A stretch of 64,000 bases of DNA. It comes from Ziziphus jujuba. Lineage: Eukaryota > Streptophyta > Magnoliopsida > Rosales > Rhamnaceae. Shown one piece after another: positions 1-14,094 of this stretch. Positions within the stretch are counted from its first letter, which is position 1. Each line of letters starts with the position of its first letter. Where the stretch lies: contig NC_083379.1 in assembly GCF_031755915.1 (NCBI RefSeq), forward strand, positions 3,607,501-3,671,500. The letters are read 5' to 3'. The notes under the pieces are model-generated. The model searched no databases, was not told where the DNA came from, and worked only from the letters and a program-made list of their open reading frames with translations. The position numbers were made by a program, and so were the translations under genes.

Positions 1-159
1 GAAAAAGGTTTCAATGTGGGGGAGGTGTGGGGGTGAAACTTGAAGGAGGGGTTGAAGAGTGGTTGGTTGGCAGGTATTATGAGATTGGAAAAGGTTGACA
101 CATGGGGAGGGAGGCAAAAGGACGAGGTCACGGTTATTGTCGGTTATGGCAGTTTGCCA

Positions 160-545
160 CGTTAGGGACACGTGCTACCCTAATCAATTGTTCGTTAGTT
201 GGGCCCCACCACTTCCCCCCACCTTGACGGTTGACCGTTCAGTCGTACGGCGGCCTTACCCCACCCTTCCCTACTCTTGCCGACATTTACTCTTACTTTC
301 ATTATTATTTCTTCAAGACATTTCCACCCCCCCTCCTCTTCTCTCTCTTTATTATCATTTTATTTGTAAATTCATACGAAATTTCCTCCTCCATCTTCAT
401 CCTCTTCTTCTTTTTTATTTATATCTCCACCACCACCACCACCACCACAACCACCACCTATTTCTCAGAGCACCCACATTTCTTCTGACACGTGACACTT
501 CCCCTCCATCTCCACATATACATATTTATATATATAAACTAATAA
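160..545. promoter_or_regulatory. Promoter-like segment with two G-boxes
   Basis: The segment carries two palindromic CACGTG cores (169-174 and 489-494), a long pyrimidine-rich stretch between them, and a TATA-like run (TATTTATATATATAAAC) near 520-540. G-boxes are binding sites of plant bZIP and bHLH factors. No coding exon follows on the plus strand, so it may instead be the upstream region of a gene beyond the left edge. The assignment rests only on motif composition. Confidence 0.25.
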
Positions 546-1545
546 TATTATCGATTTCGTAATCTACTTCATTAAAGTGACATGACATCAACGTAGCATA
601 ACTGATAACAAAATCTATAATAACAGATTATGTTATCCCTATCTATAATTTTAACATTACGTACGTATCACTTCAATTTGACAGCCATGATAACCAAGCA
701 TAATAAAAAAAAAAAAAGAAAAAAAGAAAAGACAACCCCATTTTAAAGTTAAATTTTGTTTGCCATCTGTTTTTCTTTCTGGTAGTTGATTAGAAATCCA
801 TGTCTAATATGCAATATAACATTTTATTTTCTTTATATATATATATATATATATAAAAGGTGAAGATTCTAAATACTTTGGTAAAAAAAAAAATTGATAA
901 ATTGAAAAAAAATATATATATCACCAAGTTTTAAATCTGTAATCTAAAAATAATAAATAATTAATATCAGCTGGGCTATTTTATGAAAAGAATGTTTGAT
1001 AAAAAAATTTTAACAAATCCTTTTGCTTTTTGAATAAATATTGTTTAAAGAAATTACTGATAGTTAAAACTATGCAATTTCAAATGCAATTGTTTAACGA
1101 TTAATATGATATTTGTCAAATATATCTTAATAAATTTAACTCATATAATATTAATAAAATAATTTTTTTCTCATTTGACATTAAAAAAGAAGAAGAAAAC
1201 AGTGCAAAATGGTTTAGAACAATATCATACAACATTCTATTATATGTTTGAATGATGTTGGCCTTGATGATTTTGGTAAGATCGAGCAAGAAAATGACTG
1301 TAATAGGATATGGAATCAATAAGATTATAAGTGGACAACAAAGAAAAGTTTCGGTAGGCCGTTGAGAGAGTGAGATATACCGACTTAACGAACCCTCGTA
1401 GCTATAGGCCAGCAGGAGAGGCTCTCTCTCTCATAGAAAAAACAAACTGGTATACATTTGGTCTTTTCAACGTTCAAAGCGGAGATCAGTAATGTCAAAT
1501 CTTCTCTTATTCCAATGGCGGAGAGAGCGGGGCCCACACCATAAC

Positions 1546-1600
1546 TATTCCTCCTTATCTTTTTTTTTTTTTTTGGGGTAATAGTATTCCTCCTCATCTT
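1546..1600. repeat. Poly(A)-type micro-insertion with flanking direct repeats
   Basis: A 16-bp direct repeat with one mismatch (1546-1561 and 1585-1600, core TATTCCTCC) brackets 23 bp made of poly(T) followed by GGGGTAATAG. Read on the minus strand this is a short body ending in CCCC followed by poly(A). The structure resembles a target-site duplication around an extremely truncated poly(A)-tailed insert. Confidence 0.55.
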
Positions 1601-4600
1601 AAATATTTCTAAACATGCATATCAAAAAAACACAGCCACTCTGCTTTAACCACGTGCCATCCCGTTCTCTCTCTCATATTTCCTTTTCTTTCTCATTTTT
1701 TCTTTTCTTTCAGAAGAAAAATATATTTTATGGTTTTCGTGATCTAATTAAAGTCTATTAATTTCCAAACGGTTCTACGAATTTCATGATTTTTTTCTAT
1801 ATATTATGATTGGGTCAAACTTGGTCATATGACCGACTTTTGTGACTTCTATATCTTTCTCGTTTTTCTTTTTTCCTTTATTTTCTCTTTGGAATTTTTG
1901 AATTCATGCTCATGACCTTCTATAAGTTTGTTTGATCCGTGTCTCGTCGCCTTAATTTAAGGAACAATGACCAATCATATTTATATTGCCTAAAAATGCC
2001 TGCTTCCAATTTAGGCTTTTTGATTATTTATGCATATTTAATCAACTAACTTAATTTAAGGTTACCTAAAACCCATTAAGCTCTGCATAAATATATATTT
2101 ATATGCAAAGGTAAACAAGGTCACTTTGACTTCAGTTGGATCAACTGGTCTTGAAAGAAAAAAATAAAAAAACACTTATAGTGGTAGTAATATAGACGCT
2201 CTCTAGAAATAAAGATTATTTCTTTATTATACGTTTTTTTTTTCTGTCTCATTATCATTATTTTTAAAATTAATAATAAAAAATTAAATAGATTTTTTTT
2301 TTCTAAATATATTATTATTTAATTGATCTATTATAAATACAACGAGATATAGATAGATTTGAATTTATCGAAAAGATATACATTTGAATTTTATAATTTA
2401 TGTAACATAGTTGAAATTTAAAAAGGAGGATGTGATAGAAAGCAAAACATGTTACACTTCCCTTATCACCTCTTGAAATAGCATGTTTTAAGACTTGGCG
2501 ACAGTGCACAGCAATTAATTTTAGCCAGCGATGAATGTACACGTCTAACATTGTTAAAGATCAAGTTTAGGTGGCCAACAGGATTTTAGCTAGACTTGAT
2601 CTCTGATCCTCTATCTTGGATGGGGGTACACTCTACTCTATCATGTTCTCCAAGGTCGGCGTTTTTGTACTATATAAGCTAATTAGGCCAGTACCAATTA
2701 GAGCTAAAGTAATCAATTTGGACGTCCCATTGACCTAACTATAAAACATGTACAACATTTATAACAAAATAGAAATTGGTGTTGAATTGAAATTCATTAA
2801 TTATGAGACTGCCAATTTCATAGCACTAATTGATGGGATGATCCACTTTTGACTGATCTTCTCTATTCATGTTTATTCTTCTATTAAAATATTATCGTAA
2901 GATTATCGCTAGCTTAAAGGTATACTAGATACTATATAACCCTATCATTTAGCTTGTTTTGCAAACGAAGCTTATTAATGAGTCTATATATAAAAAGTTG
3001 TTTAATAAATTAAATTAAGTCGTTTTGCAGTAGTACCTGTACGTTGGTGGCCAGCATATAATTAAAACTATACACTTTAATTAATTAATTATCTGCGCAT
3101 GACAAACGATTATAATATAAAAATAACCGAAATCTGAATCATGGGATAAAGGAATTCAAGAAAAAAGAAAAAAAAAAAAAAGGAAAAAAAAGGGGAAAAA
3201 AAGAAAAGTGCACGAGCGCTTGCAGAAAAAGAGATCTACCTGAGCAATCAACGATCTTTCTTTCACGGGTTTTCAGCTTTTCCAATATCTTAAAGGATTT
3301 CATGTAATGATTAATAAAAATTGTAAAGGGTATGTAAACACAGTGATTGTCTGCTGCTTGGATTGGAAAAAATTGTCCATCTTTGCCTCCAAAAGCGTTT
3401 CAAAAGTCAAAAGGAGGACGAAAAGCATAGGCTAGCTAGTAAATTTAAGAAATATTAATTGCATTCTGAGTACTTTTCTAGTTACTAATTTGTCTCATTT
3501 ATGTGGTCTTTAATTTTGAAATTTATACATTGAAATGTGGTCCAATTGACCAATTTGGTTAATGGAACTTCTCCATTTATCCGACCCAAATTTCTTCAAC
3601 TATTGCGTGCACTCTAACTCTCTAGCTAGCCTTAGAACTTTTTGTATTTAGTTCTTTTAATTTCATGAGTTTTGCATTTTAATGTCCGAAGCAAGGTTCA
3701 TGTGCTAAATCTATGAGTGGCTTTGTGAACCACCTTTAGCACAAGTTAATTACCAATCTTACTACATTCCATTGAAATTTTAAAATCGAGAATTTTAAAT
3801 GATACAATTGAAAAATAGAATAAAGTAATTAAAAGGTATGCACCAATATGCTTTTATATGTAAACGAAAATTAAAATTTTTTTATTCAGTCTTAATTGGT
3901 GGAACCTTTTTTATCGTTCAGTTTGACAATAAAATGCGATATGTAGAAGAAGGTTTATGTACATATTATTTTTTCTAAAATAAAAAGTTTTAATTTCATC
4001 GTAATTTTAAAAATCAAAATTTCTATCCAAAAACACATAGCCATATAAATCATGAGATTACCTATCCCTATGTGTGTTTCATTTCTTTCTATCTCGTTGC
4101 TCATTTTCACATATACATTGTATTATATATATTTATACAAGTACATATCCTTTAAATATAGGTATTTCTAATTGGCATGCATTAATGGAATACGTAGGAT
4201 AAAAACGTTGATCGATGAGAATTCATAATCCTATTATGTGTACTAGTTGAATGGAGTAATAGAATAGTTTTAGATAGAAGATATTCTTTCAGAGACAACG
4301 TGAAATCACTCTGTATTTCAAAAGTTATAATTAGAAGAAAGCGAATCTAATGATGTATCTCAAGCTTTAATGATCCGATGGTTAGTGTACGTATGATGAT
4401 GAGGAGGAGAGTAGCGAATGGTTGACGGGGTACTTAGGCCTTGTCAGCAACAACGCGGCAGCATGCAGGCATATGAGTACTATATGTGTATGTATATATG
4501 TCATTCTTCAACGCAGCTATGTATAGCTGCTACATTCGAAGAAAAATCAAATATCTAGATGCCGTGCTTTGACTCATTTTTTAATATTCCTATTTTCATA

Positions 4601-6146
4601 TATTTTAATTGCATATATTGTTCAAAACCACGTTGGTTATTAAGGTGGCTAGCTAATTTTCTGGGGTTGTATTTATGCCACATATTAATACGAAAATTAA
4701 GCTAACTTTATATTGGAGATTTAAAATGAAAGCTTATCCAAATATATTGAAAATAAATCAAGTGTGTGGGAAACTGGACTATCTAACTACCATACCTAAC
4801 CCTATCCCTGCTTTTGAAGATTTTATGCCATTCCCTTTGGGCAAACCCATGTGGGTTTCCATACCCCACATTACCCTTTCTTTTTCATGTCTCACAAAGT
4901 AGGAAAATTTATTTCTCAAACACCGAAACTGGGAAAGAAAATTCCACCATACACCAACCCAACAATGGCTAAAACACCCTTTTGCTTTTTTCCAATCCCC
5001 CGCTCTTTGCATATATTCATATGTACGATATACACATATTCGGTAATATGGTTAGCTGATGTAGTTGGAATTTAATTCTGGTCTCGTTTATTTGCGGAAA
5101 ACTTGCATAGAAAACAAATTAACTTGTTTTTTAAGTTCACATGGTGGAGGAGAAGTTGTTCATTTGCAGAGATGGTATTGAAAACCCAATTGGTGTCAAA
5201 GTTTGTAGGGAATTTAAATAGACTAGTTGGAAAATTAATTACATATTTCATTTTGGTTTGTAAATCCCATCCATATATATATATATATATATAATTAGTC
5301 TCTGTAGAACCATGATATGGTCTCCGATGCAGCAGACAAAAGCATGGAAAAGATAAAGGAGGGAAATAAAGAAAAGGCTGTAGGGAAGAAACCGTACTTG
5401 GTGGACCATGAATTCTATATATTTTTTCGTTTATATTATAGTGGTTGTGAAACTTTGGAAATCTTGAATTTTCAAGTGTGATTAGGTAAGACCAATTAAA
5501 CGATCTCTTCCTAACGGTGAGAGATTTTTCTTTTTCTAGAAATAAACAGAAAAAATATTTTTCTTTTTCTAGAAATAAAGAGAAAAACTATCTTCATTTC
5601 ATCTTATTCTTTTTAAAAAGAGAGAAACATTCAAATGATGACACATTTTTCTTTGAATAGTCTTATTACCAAATTGCATAATCAATGACATATCGAACTT
5701 AACATGCAAACCTAAGCAACCATTTTGTTAAAATTATCTATTCTGTTTTTTTTTTTTTTTTTGGAAAAGAATTTAATTTCAAATCCTTATTTAATTATGT
5801 ATAAATTGACACTTTTCTTTTATCATTATAATAATATCTAAATTATAAAAGAAAAGATGTAGTATTTTAAATTTAAATATGAATGTGAAAAATATATCAA
5901 CTAAATTAATATTATATTAATTGATTTTTGCTTACCCAAAGTTTCATGCGATGGAATTGGAAAGGTTATAAATGTAGTTACATAAAAATTATTTTTCATA
6001 GTTTGAGATGTGACAATTTTTAATATTTATCATGTTATTACATTTGTTATGATTAAATTGAAAAATAATTTTTTAATTTGCATATATATAAATAGAAGGA
6101 AATATTTTAGTAGATGACAGAGCATATGGTATGATCAATGTTGCAA

Positions 6147-6199
6147 AATATTTGATTTTGACTTTTTTTTTTTTATTGGTAAGCAATATTTGATTTTGA
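6147..6199. repeat. Poly(A)-type micro-insertion with flanking direct repeats
   Basis: An exact 15-bp direct repeat (AATATTTGATTTTGA at 6147-6161 and 6185-6199) brackets 23 bp of poly(T) plus ATTGGTAAGC. On the minus strand the insert reads GCTTACCAAT followed by poly(A). Confidence 0.6.
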
Positions 6200-7134
6200 T
6201 TTGCTGTGGGAGGTGGTTGTCCAACATATATTCTAAACTCCACCACTTAGGAAAATTGGATTATACGAAGAGATGTAATGAAGTATAGAAGAGAATGTAG
6301 TGAGGAGGTGAAATAATGAGAAATGAGAAGAAGAGCATGTGAAGGGTCACATCGTGTGCCTGGTCAAAATTCGTAACATGCCGACAACATACGTGGCGGT
6401 GATTCAGTGATAGCTCTCATTTCATTAATGTCTTCCCAGACGACTTTGCGTTATTTTATCTTATTTTATTTTTATTTATTTTCTTGTTTTTGTGTTATTC
6501 AATTTTAGTATTGTATTCGAGTGCCTATGAGTGCATGAGGGCAGACACAGAGAGAGAGAGACAGTCAAAAACTCTGAAAAAAACAAAAGAGGCAGTGCCA
6601 GTGCATGTGAAAATTTTATGGGAAAAAGAGAGGGTAGTTATGGAAGTTAAAGCACTCCACCCTCCCAAACTCAATATCTCATTATGAAAATCCTACACCC
6701 ACAACAAATGGGTTTTATTTATTAATTTATTTTTCGCTATATTTATATATATCTAACATCTCTCAATCCCATTATGGGGCCCCAAGTCTTTAACTACAAG
6801 CACGTACATTAAAACATTAAAATATTCATATCATAACCCCCTCAAACCAAGTGGCTCCACACCCAGTGGCCCGCTCCATCATGGTCTATCATCACAGCCG
6901 TAGGGCTTAAGGAGAAGAAGGAGGAGGAGGAGGAGGAGGAGGGTGGACTGTGGACAGTGATGTTATGAAGAATGATATCAATTTGGACCACCTGCATTTC
7001 ATTTGTGTCATTTTAACATTCTTTTTCACAGATTTGGTCCCTACGACTCTTAATTAATTTCATGTGGCCTCCACACAACATATTATGTTATTCCCCTGCC
7101 GCCAAGCCAATGCCATTTGCAATATTGCCTTCTT

Positions 7135-7137
<3 letters not shown>

Positions 7138-7171
<34 letters not shown>
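7138..7171. repeat. (CT)n microsatellite
   Basis: Seventeen uninterrupted CT dinucleotides in the left gene-free region. Confidence 0.95.
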
Positions 7172-7172
<1 letters not shown>

Positions 7173-7914
7173 ATGGGTTAATTTCCATGTTGATTGGAAG
7201 AAGGAAGATAGCTAGAAAGGTAATTACTTGCTGCCTTCAAATGCGAAGAGGGATACAAGGGTGAAGTAAAATGGGTAACAGAAAAAATAAAGCTAGCTTA
7301 TCCCCCATTGCAATTTGCCTTTTTGCTAATTAAGCAACTTGAAATTTTAAAGTTGAAACCGACCCCTCTAGTTTATATTCTACACAGACCACCAATGGTG
7401 TTATTTTGGTCACATTAATTCTGGCCTTTACTGTTTTGGAATAAATGTGTCATTGTCTAATTAAATTGTCTTTCCCCCACTTTTATTTATTTATTTATTT
7501 TTAAAATAAATAAAAAAATTATTATACTATTAAAAGTGCTGAAAATTTACTGCTCAAAATAAGAAAGATAAAGATAGTGAAGTGATAAATCTACTGTTTT
7601 TTCCCTAAGTCATAGTGGTGCCAATATATAAAACAATGAAATTGTAAATTGTAGTAGCTTCCATTCAATTTTCAATTCATTGTTGAATTAAGAAATTATA
7701 TATCCTCAATCCCTAGGACTCATATAATTTAATTTGGATTTGTTGGTTGCCTAATCTTGGTTTGACCTACATGTTCCAACCAAAATCAACAGTTTTGCTT
7801 CATGTTCATCAAGTACTTAGACACATGGGATAGAATTAATTACATTTTACTATATAAGCTCAAATAACTCTATCTTCTATAAGCCTTCCATGGGAAATTT
7901 TAATGTGAACATTA

Positions 7915-8465
7915 GATCTGATAAAGTTTCACACGACACAATAACATGATATGAACTCATACGATAATTTTCATGTTTTGGTTGACAATATCATGTCGGG
8001 TACATATCAGTGTCATCATCCAATAATACTCAATAAATTAATCAATTTTAATGAATGATACATGATAATACACGAAAAATCCATTAAAGAATGATATCTT
8101 TTGTAATTATATAAGTTTTATAATATTAAAATTATTTATTTTATTATTAAATATGGATTGCTTTGTTCTTTTTCAGTTTAATTTTTAAAAAATCTAAAAA
8201 CAAACAAGTCTTTTTGTAGGATATTTTCAAAAATTATTATTTTATTATTTAAAAACTAAATTAAATTTAGATTTTTAATTTTTTATATATTTTTTTATGG
8301 ATTTATAGGTAAAATGATGGATTATACGATAATTTAACGATAGATTTGGGTTTATCTATTTAACACGAAAGTTTAACAGATCATATTTATGTAAACTAAA
8401 TTTTGTACAAACACGATACGATACAATATAAATACGATTTAATACGATACGTTTACCGGTCCAGT
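7915..8465. repeat. ACACGA/ATACGA-rich dispersed-repeat-like segment
   Basis: An A+T-rich stretch whose two ends carry runs of ACACGA, ATACGAT and related words (ACACGACACAATAACATGA near the left end, ACACGATACGATACAAT near the right). Such motifs resemble degenerate non-autonomous transposon relics common in plant spacers. I could not define terminal repeats or a target duplication, so family and borders are uncertain. Confidence 0.3.
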
Positions 8466-8673
8466 GGGGCACTACATGTGTAAGTATAGGTTCATGAGAA
8501 TCAATTAATCAATTTTTGATTTCGTTTGGGTCCCCAGGCCTAATAAAAGATATGCACGCTTGAGAACATAACGGGCCTTTGTCACTTCATAGCAATCATA
8601 TCATGTAGGTATCAATAGAGAAATGTATACGGCATTTTGTTTTTAACATAAAACTAACATTAGTTTCATAAAA

Positions 8674-8735
8674 ATGGTATAAGAATAGTGTTTTTTTTTT
8701 TTTTTTTTGGGGGTGGAGATGGTATAAAAAATAGT
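8674..8735. repeat. Poly(A)-type micro-insertion with flanking direct repeats
   Basis: An imperfect direct repeat (ATGGTATAAGAATAGT at 8674-8689; ATGGTATAAAAAATAGT at 8719-8735) brackets poly(T) plus GGGGGTGGAG. On the minus strand the insert is CTCCACCCCC followed by poly(A). Confidence 0.5.
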
Positions 8736-10128
8736 TGAACATCCAGAAACGTGCCGTAACTGATAATCTATCCAACTATAGTCGTTAATACCTCCATTTC
8801 CAAAATAATTTCTCCTCTAAACCCATACTACCTCTTTCAATAAGACCCGAAAGAAAAAGAAAGAAAGAAAAAAAAAAAAAAAAAAAAAAGGGCATAACAA
8901 AAGGCGAAGTATAATACCAACCAGAAAACCAGGGATTTTTACAACACAGCCCCTTATGAAACTTATAAAATTAGATAACATGGTCCACATTTCAAAATAA
9001 TAACACTGATAATAAATTGGATAACATTTTGAATACTTCCCCGATTTAAGGAGAAGAGAGTAGCTTGACCCAACAAATACCAAGCTTAATTAGTCCAAAA
9101 AAAAAAAAAAAAAAAAAAAAAAAAACAAAGCCTAACTTAATGTAAAAACAAAACCAACAAAATAACTGAAAGCCCAGCTTGACACAAAAATAAAATAAAA
9201 AGGACAGAATTACCTAAAGCCCAACTCAGCCCAATGCATTGCATCAAAGACTTTCCAATAGGGAGTGATTGGTCCTAGTCGTTCTCATGCCTTATCTAGC
9301 AACAGAAATTGAAATATTACCCAAAAGAGAAAGAAGAAAGAAATTCAAAATAATCTCTCCTTTCTGATCAAACTTAATTATACTTGTTGCTTTATTTGCT
9401 TAAAAATTAATATCTCTAATGGACTTGGACCAAACGAAGTACAACATCCACCTTCAATAGTCTAAGCAATTACCAATGGGAAAATCCCATTCCCAGGGAA
9501 CAGTGCTTCCTAATGTTGGGCTCCCAAACTATCATTTCCAAATAAACTATAGGTTGCCACTTCAAAAACGAGTTCTAAACAGTAAAAACCAACCCCAATT
9601 GGTGAAACAACAATCTATAGCACTCTGTCGTGTCATTTGGCAAAGTTTTGGTAACACAATTTTTAGCATTTTCCTTGCCGATAGTACATCATATAGCATT
9701 TCATACAACATAGCATTTTGTACGTTGATATCAACAGAGTAGAAGAAGGTGCATAGTCAGACAATACAGCCAACTAAATTGGCTAGTATAACCAGGTAAC
9801 ACCAAAACAATATAGAAGCAGTAAATACAACGCAGAACATTCCACAACTTTTGGGATGCACTATATAAGCAAAACGAAAATCGAACTGCCAAGGTGCTAT
9901 CCGGTTCATGAGACAGCTTCTTACTTAAGATCCACCTGACCTGAGTATGGATGGTTCTATTCACTACTGAGATATTCCATCTCTATGGCTTCAGATTGTG
10001 TGATTAGATTACCTGTGTACAACAACAGCACCGTCGCTATAATTATAAAGATATTCAAGTGGATCAAGCATGTAGATGAATAACAAAATGCCTTTTCTTT
10101 GATCATCAACAGAAACAGATTATCAGAT

Positions 10129-10246
10129 AGAATTGTACGCTATTACTTTGACATGATTTGTTGCTTGTCGCAAAATCTTTCATTTCAGAAAGAATTGTAA
10201 GCTATTACTTTGATATGATTTGTTGCTTGTCGCAAAATCTTTCATT
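10129..10246. repeat. 62-bp tandem duplication
   Basis: Two nearly identical copies in tandem, starting at 10129 and 10191. Each contains TTGTTGCTTGTCGCAAAATC, and they differ at only a few positions. It lies in the 3' flank of S2P. The high identity implies a recent event. Confidence 0.85.
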
Positions 10247-10562
10247 CAACAAGTGAGAGTTTGGTTGGCTGTAGTCTGATGCATAAAGGTTAGCCCCTAG
10301 GGTTGAGGCTTAATACGACAATGTTTAGCAAATATTTCTTAATAGCTTAGATGGAGTAACCAAGTATCTCATTCCTTATTCTACCTTTTGTTTAGCAACA
10401 ATGTCCTGCCCCTTGGTTTAGTTCCTCAGTCCTCTTTATACTTTGTTTTTTTCGAACTATTACTTACATGGGAAAAAATCATGTTTACTTGATCCCTATT
10501 CAATTTTACCTCTATCAATAAGACTTTTAAGTTCTATGCAATCTTGCACCAGTTATGCTTTG

Positions 10563-10633
10563 GGGAGAATCTCTGTCAACCGAAAAAAAGAAAAAAAAAA
10601 AGAAAAAAAGAAATAGGGAGAGTCTCTGTCAAC
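10563..10633. repeat. Poly(A)-type micro-insertion with flanking direct repeats
   Basis: An 18-bp direct repeat with one mismatch (GGGAGAATCTCTGTCAAC at 10563-10580; GGGAGAGTCTCTGTCAAC at 10616-10633) brackets 35 bp beginning CG and then almost pure A with isolated G. Confidence 0.55.
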
Positions 10634-10736
10634 AAGCAAAGATACAATTACAAATTCTCAAAGTCTTTCTGTATTGCTTATAAGAATACTGACAAACAAA
10701 ATAAAGTTTTTCCAAATAAAATCAAGTGCCTTCATA

Positions 10737-10775
10737 TATAGGCAACATGTTGACCAAAAAAAAATATAGGTAACA
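10737..10775. repeat. Short A-tract insertion with flanking direct repeats (weak)
   Basis: An 11-bp repeat with one mismatch (TATAGGCAACA at 10737-10747; TATAGGTAACA at 10765-10775) brackets TGTTGACC plus nine A and a final T. It has the same architecture as the better examples but is short enough to be chance. Confidence 0.3.
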
Positions 10776-10920
10776 CAGTAGTACAGCTTCATATCTGATA
10801 GGCCCATTAAACATAGATAGCATTATGGTATTAGTAGTCATACACATGCTATTGCATAATCAAATTTAGATCTGATAAAGTCACATAACTTTGTCATAGG
10901 GAAGAACTTTTATCTCTGAC

Positions 10921-13900
10921 TTACAAAATATTCAAGAAGATTCTGAAAAAGGCTAGAATAGAAATGAGTGTCCCTCCCAAAAGGCACACTTGAAGAACTT
11001 TTCCCCTATTGCTTGGAGACAATGATGTGAAGTGGCAAAGAGTCTCCTCTAAGACGGATTCTCCATCCAGAAAGTATACCTACTAAATATCATCATGATT
11101 AGATAGAAAAGGACACGCTAAACATCACATGTTTTATTCTTGAATATTGTTTTTAGAGCTAAACTTTTCCAATGCCAATCACTCGACAAATACAATATCA
11201 ACATTTGAAGAGAGTCTATCCAACTTGGCATATGGAGTTGTGATTAAATGTGGTAATTTGTATCAAGCTTATATTCCTTCATATGTTCTCAAGTGTCACA
11301 AAACAACCACCAAGAAGCAAGATGATTTCTTACAATTTTCATATCATGCACAAACACGTAGGCAAATGAATCATGACAAATATCAAAATCTTTAATAAAC
11401 ACATTGAAAGTATAAAACCTTACCGGCAAACTGTTGAGAAGAGCTAGTGTTAAAGACACGTGGAATGTGCACATTAAAAGCCTTTCTAGCACATTTGGAA
11501 GATAGATACCAAATTTAGATGCCCAACGAGGTTGATATGCAGTTAACTGTACAGAGCTTGCCATGGAGATAATGTCACCAACAAATACAAAAGTCCCACC
11601 ACAGTTAGAATCCACAAACTCAGAAGATCTTGAATCGGCAAATGATTTTCTTCCAAGTTTCAAGCATTCTGGAGAATAAGGGCTATAATATGTGACCTCA
11701 ATCCACATGAAACCAGGGATCTGAATTGGACTTAAGCAAGACATATCCTACATAAACCATTAAAAATGTACTTATTTTGTGTTTGATAATGCAAGAAAAC
11801 TGTGAAAAAGTTCAAAACACTTAGAAAAGATAAGTTGCTAAATATTGCAATTCTTAGGAACATAGTCAGAGAGCAACCTGTGAACATGTGCAGTTGCTAC
11901 CATTGGTTGTAGCTGTCACCCAATCACCACATTTTCTGAACTTTACAACATCCTTAGCATTCAAGCAATTGGTGGGCTCAAATGTATTTGGATGGCTGTC
12001 AACTGACATATTTGTATCAAAACAAGGAATGGTTACAAAAGAAGTAAGATAATCTGGACAAGAAGACTGGTTCTCTATTAATCCAATCTTGCTTTCTTCC
12101 AACACAGGATTAGGGACGCAATACCCCTTTGCGTTACTTACTCTTCCAAAGCCTTCATTATAACTGGAACTATTTAGATTTTCATGTGCCAATATATTTA
12201 CTAGAGTTGCCATCTCCATCCATTCTTGGGAACTATGGATACGTACACCATCCAATGAGATAATTACATCTCCAGGAGATAAATAACCAGATAAGGGCGA
12301 AGTAGAAGGTACATCCAAAACCTATTCCAGGTATCATAACAAATGCATTGAGCAGGTGCAAAATGTCAGGTGAACATTTTAGTGCAGAAAAATACAACTA
12401 GGAACATTAGACAACTAAACTAAATGGTCGTATTGAAATACCATGGGGCTTTCACCATGTTGGTAAAAGGCAAACAAAATCAAGGGCAGAAGGAATAATG
12501 CCAATCCACAAACCGCACAGCACTGGCAGGAAATTTGACAGCAATTAACATTCGATTAAACAGTTTATTATCTAGCAGAAGCTTGAAACATTGTACACAT
12601 TCACGACCAAATCTAACCCACTTAAACTATTCAATATGAAAGATTTATAACATTCACACATAAATAAATACGGGAAAATATGTGAGCTTACCACTGCATT
12701 ATGCCAAATGCCAGCACAATATACTCGCAAAGCAGCAAAACCAGGCAATGCTTGCAGTAACTCATAATTAAAAGCCACCAAAGCACCAGGAAATAGAACT
12801 GCAATAAAGATGGCAATGTACTCCATCTGTATGCCTTCACTGCCTTGCGTAAAAAAGATGCCTAAATTACCCAACATAAGAATCTACCTTTCGTGTAGGA
12901 AGATATACAAGAGATTATCAACTTATTCATATAGTATCTATTTTTCCCTAATCCAAGTAGAAGTAGTTGTCTTCCTAAAAACTTCAACCACAGAAAACTA
13001 AAAATGGACCCAAAAATGTTGCAAGCTTGGCACTGTAAATTAAATATTCAAACACTGATGATTAAGCTCCTGGTTCCCACTAGAAAGGAATGATTCAAAC
13101 AGTTTGGCAGGCCATTTTTGTGTCGAATTTTCAAAACATAACATGACTAGAAGAATATTGAATTTTATAACTTTCCTCCTATTCCCTTGCTCTATGACTT
13201 AGATTTTCAATATCTGTGCAAAGGGTTTTCTAAAGGCTGATAGGATTTACGAGTCTATAGGATGTTAGGGAGGGTAACTATGCACCACTCGGATTGAAAT
13301 CAGATCTATTAGGATTCGTTTTATATGCTTCTTGAATTTCTTGCATATTAATACTGTTCAATACAAATTGCAAGAACGAATTTTGCGACACAAAAAATAT
13401 GCTTTTCTTTGTTATTATAATAAGATGGAGCTACAGAAGGGGCACTCATGCACCGGCATTGAGCTTAACAGGCAATGCATTTAGACAACCATAATGATTA
13501 CCAATATTAGAACTTTAGAAACATGTTATAGAGAACAATTGCTCATATGAGTTTCACATCAATTGCTCACACGTCAGAAGAAGAGTACAATAAAAGAAAT
13601 TGAAGAGAAAAAAAAAAAAAAAAGGAAAAAAAAAAAGAAAAAAGGAAAAAAAAGAGACCTTGCAGCGGCAAGAGCATGGCCAAATTCATGGAGAGATACG
13701 GATATCAAGGTAGAAACCAACATATAACCAGCTCCAGCGGGTGAAATGCTTAAACCAGAAACCTGCAATACATGAACAAGTAAGCAGAAAGCAAACAACG
13801 CGGAACAAAAAGCAAAACTTTGTTTTAAATATCAATCTCAAAACGCCACACCGAGTTGGAAGGGAAAGGTGAAAAGCCGAACAATATAGCACTCGAAAGA

Positions 13901-14054
13901 TTGCTAAAGGAGTTCCCAGGGAGAAGATGCAGAGCGCTGGCCAATTCCCAGAGAAGAATCTGCAAAGGCCCATTTGAAGACCATGACAATATTTTAGGCA
14001 TACTACTCTCATGGAGAAGAAGAAGAGGAGTATAGAAAACAATAACAAATGCAA

Positions 14055-14094
<40 letters not shown>

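Larger units (their letters stand above)
1..10920. other. Gene-free A+T-rich stretch
   Basis: I found no gene here on either strand. The open frames are short and low in complexity (His/Pro runs from CAC repeats, Phe/Lys runs from poly(T)/poly(A)) and none continues across plausible splice sites. Visible content: CACGTG (G-box) cores at 169-174, 489-494 and 1651-1656, a CT tract at 7138-7171, poly(A) at 9097-9125, several short poly(A)-type insertions with flanking duplications, and an ACACGA-rich repeat at 7915-8465. The right-hand end is the 3' flank of S2P. Confidence 0.6.

Noticed and set aside
95..562. 155-codon frame near the left edge
   Set aside because: Composition is His/Leu/Pro runs from CAC and CT repeats. 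No conserved motif or splice continuation.
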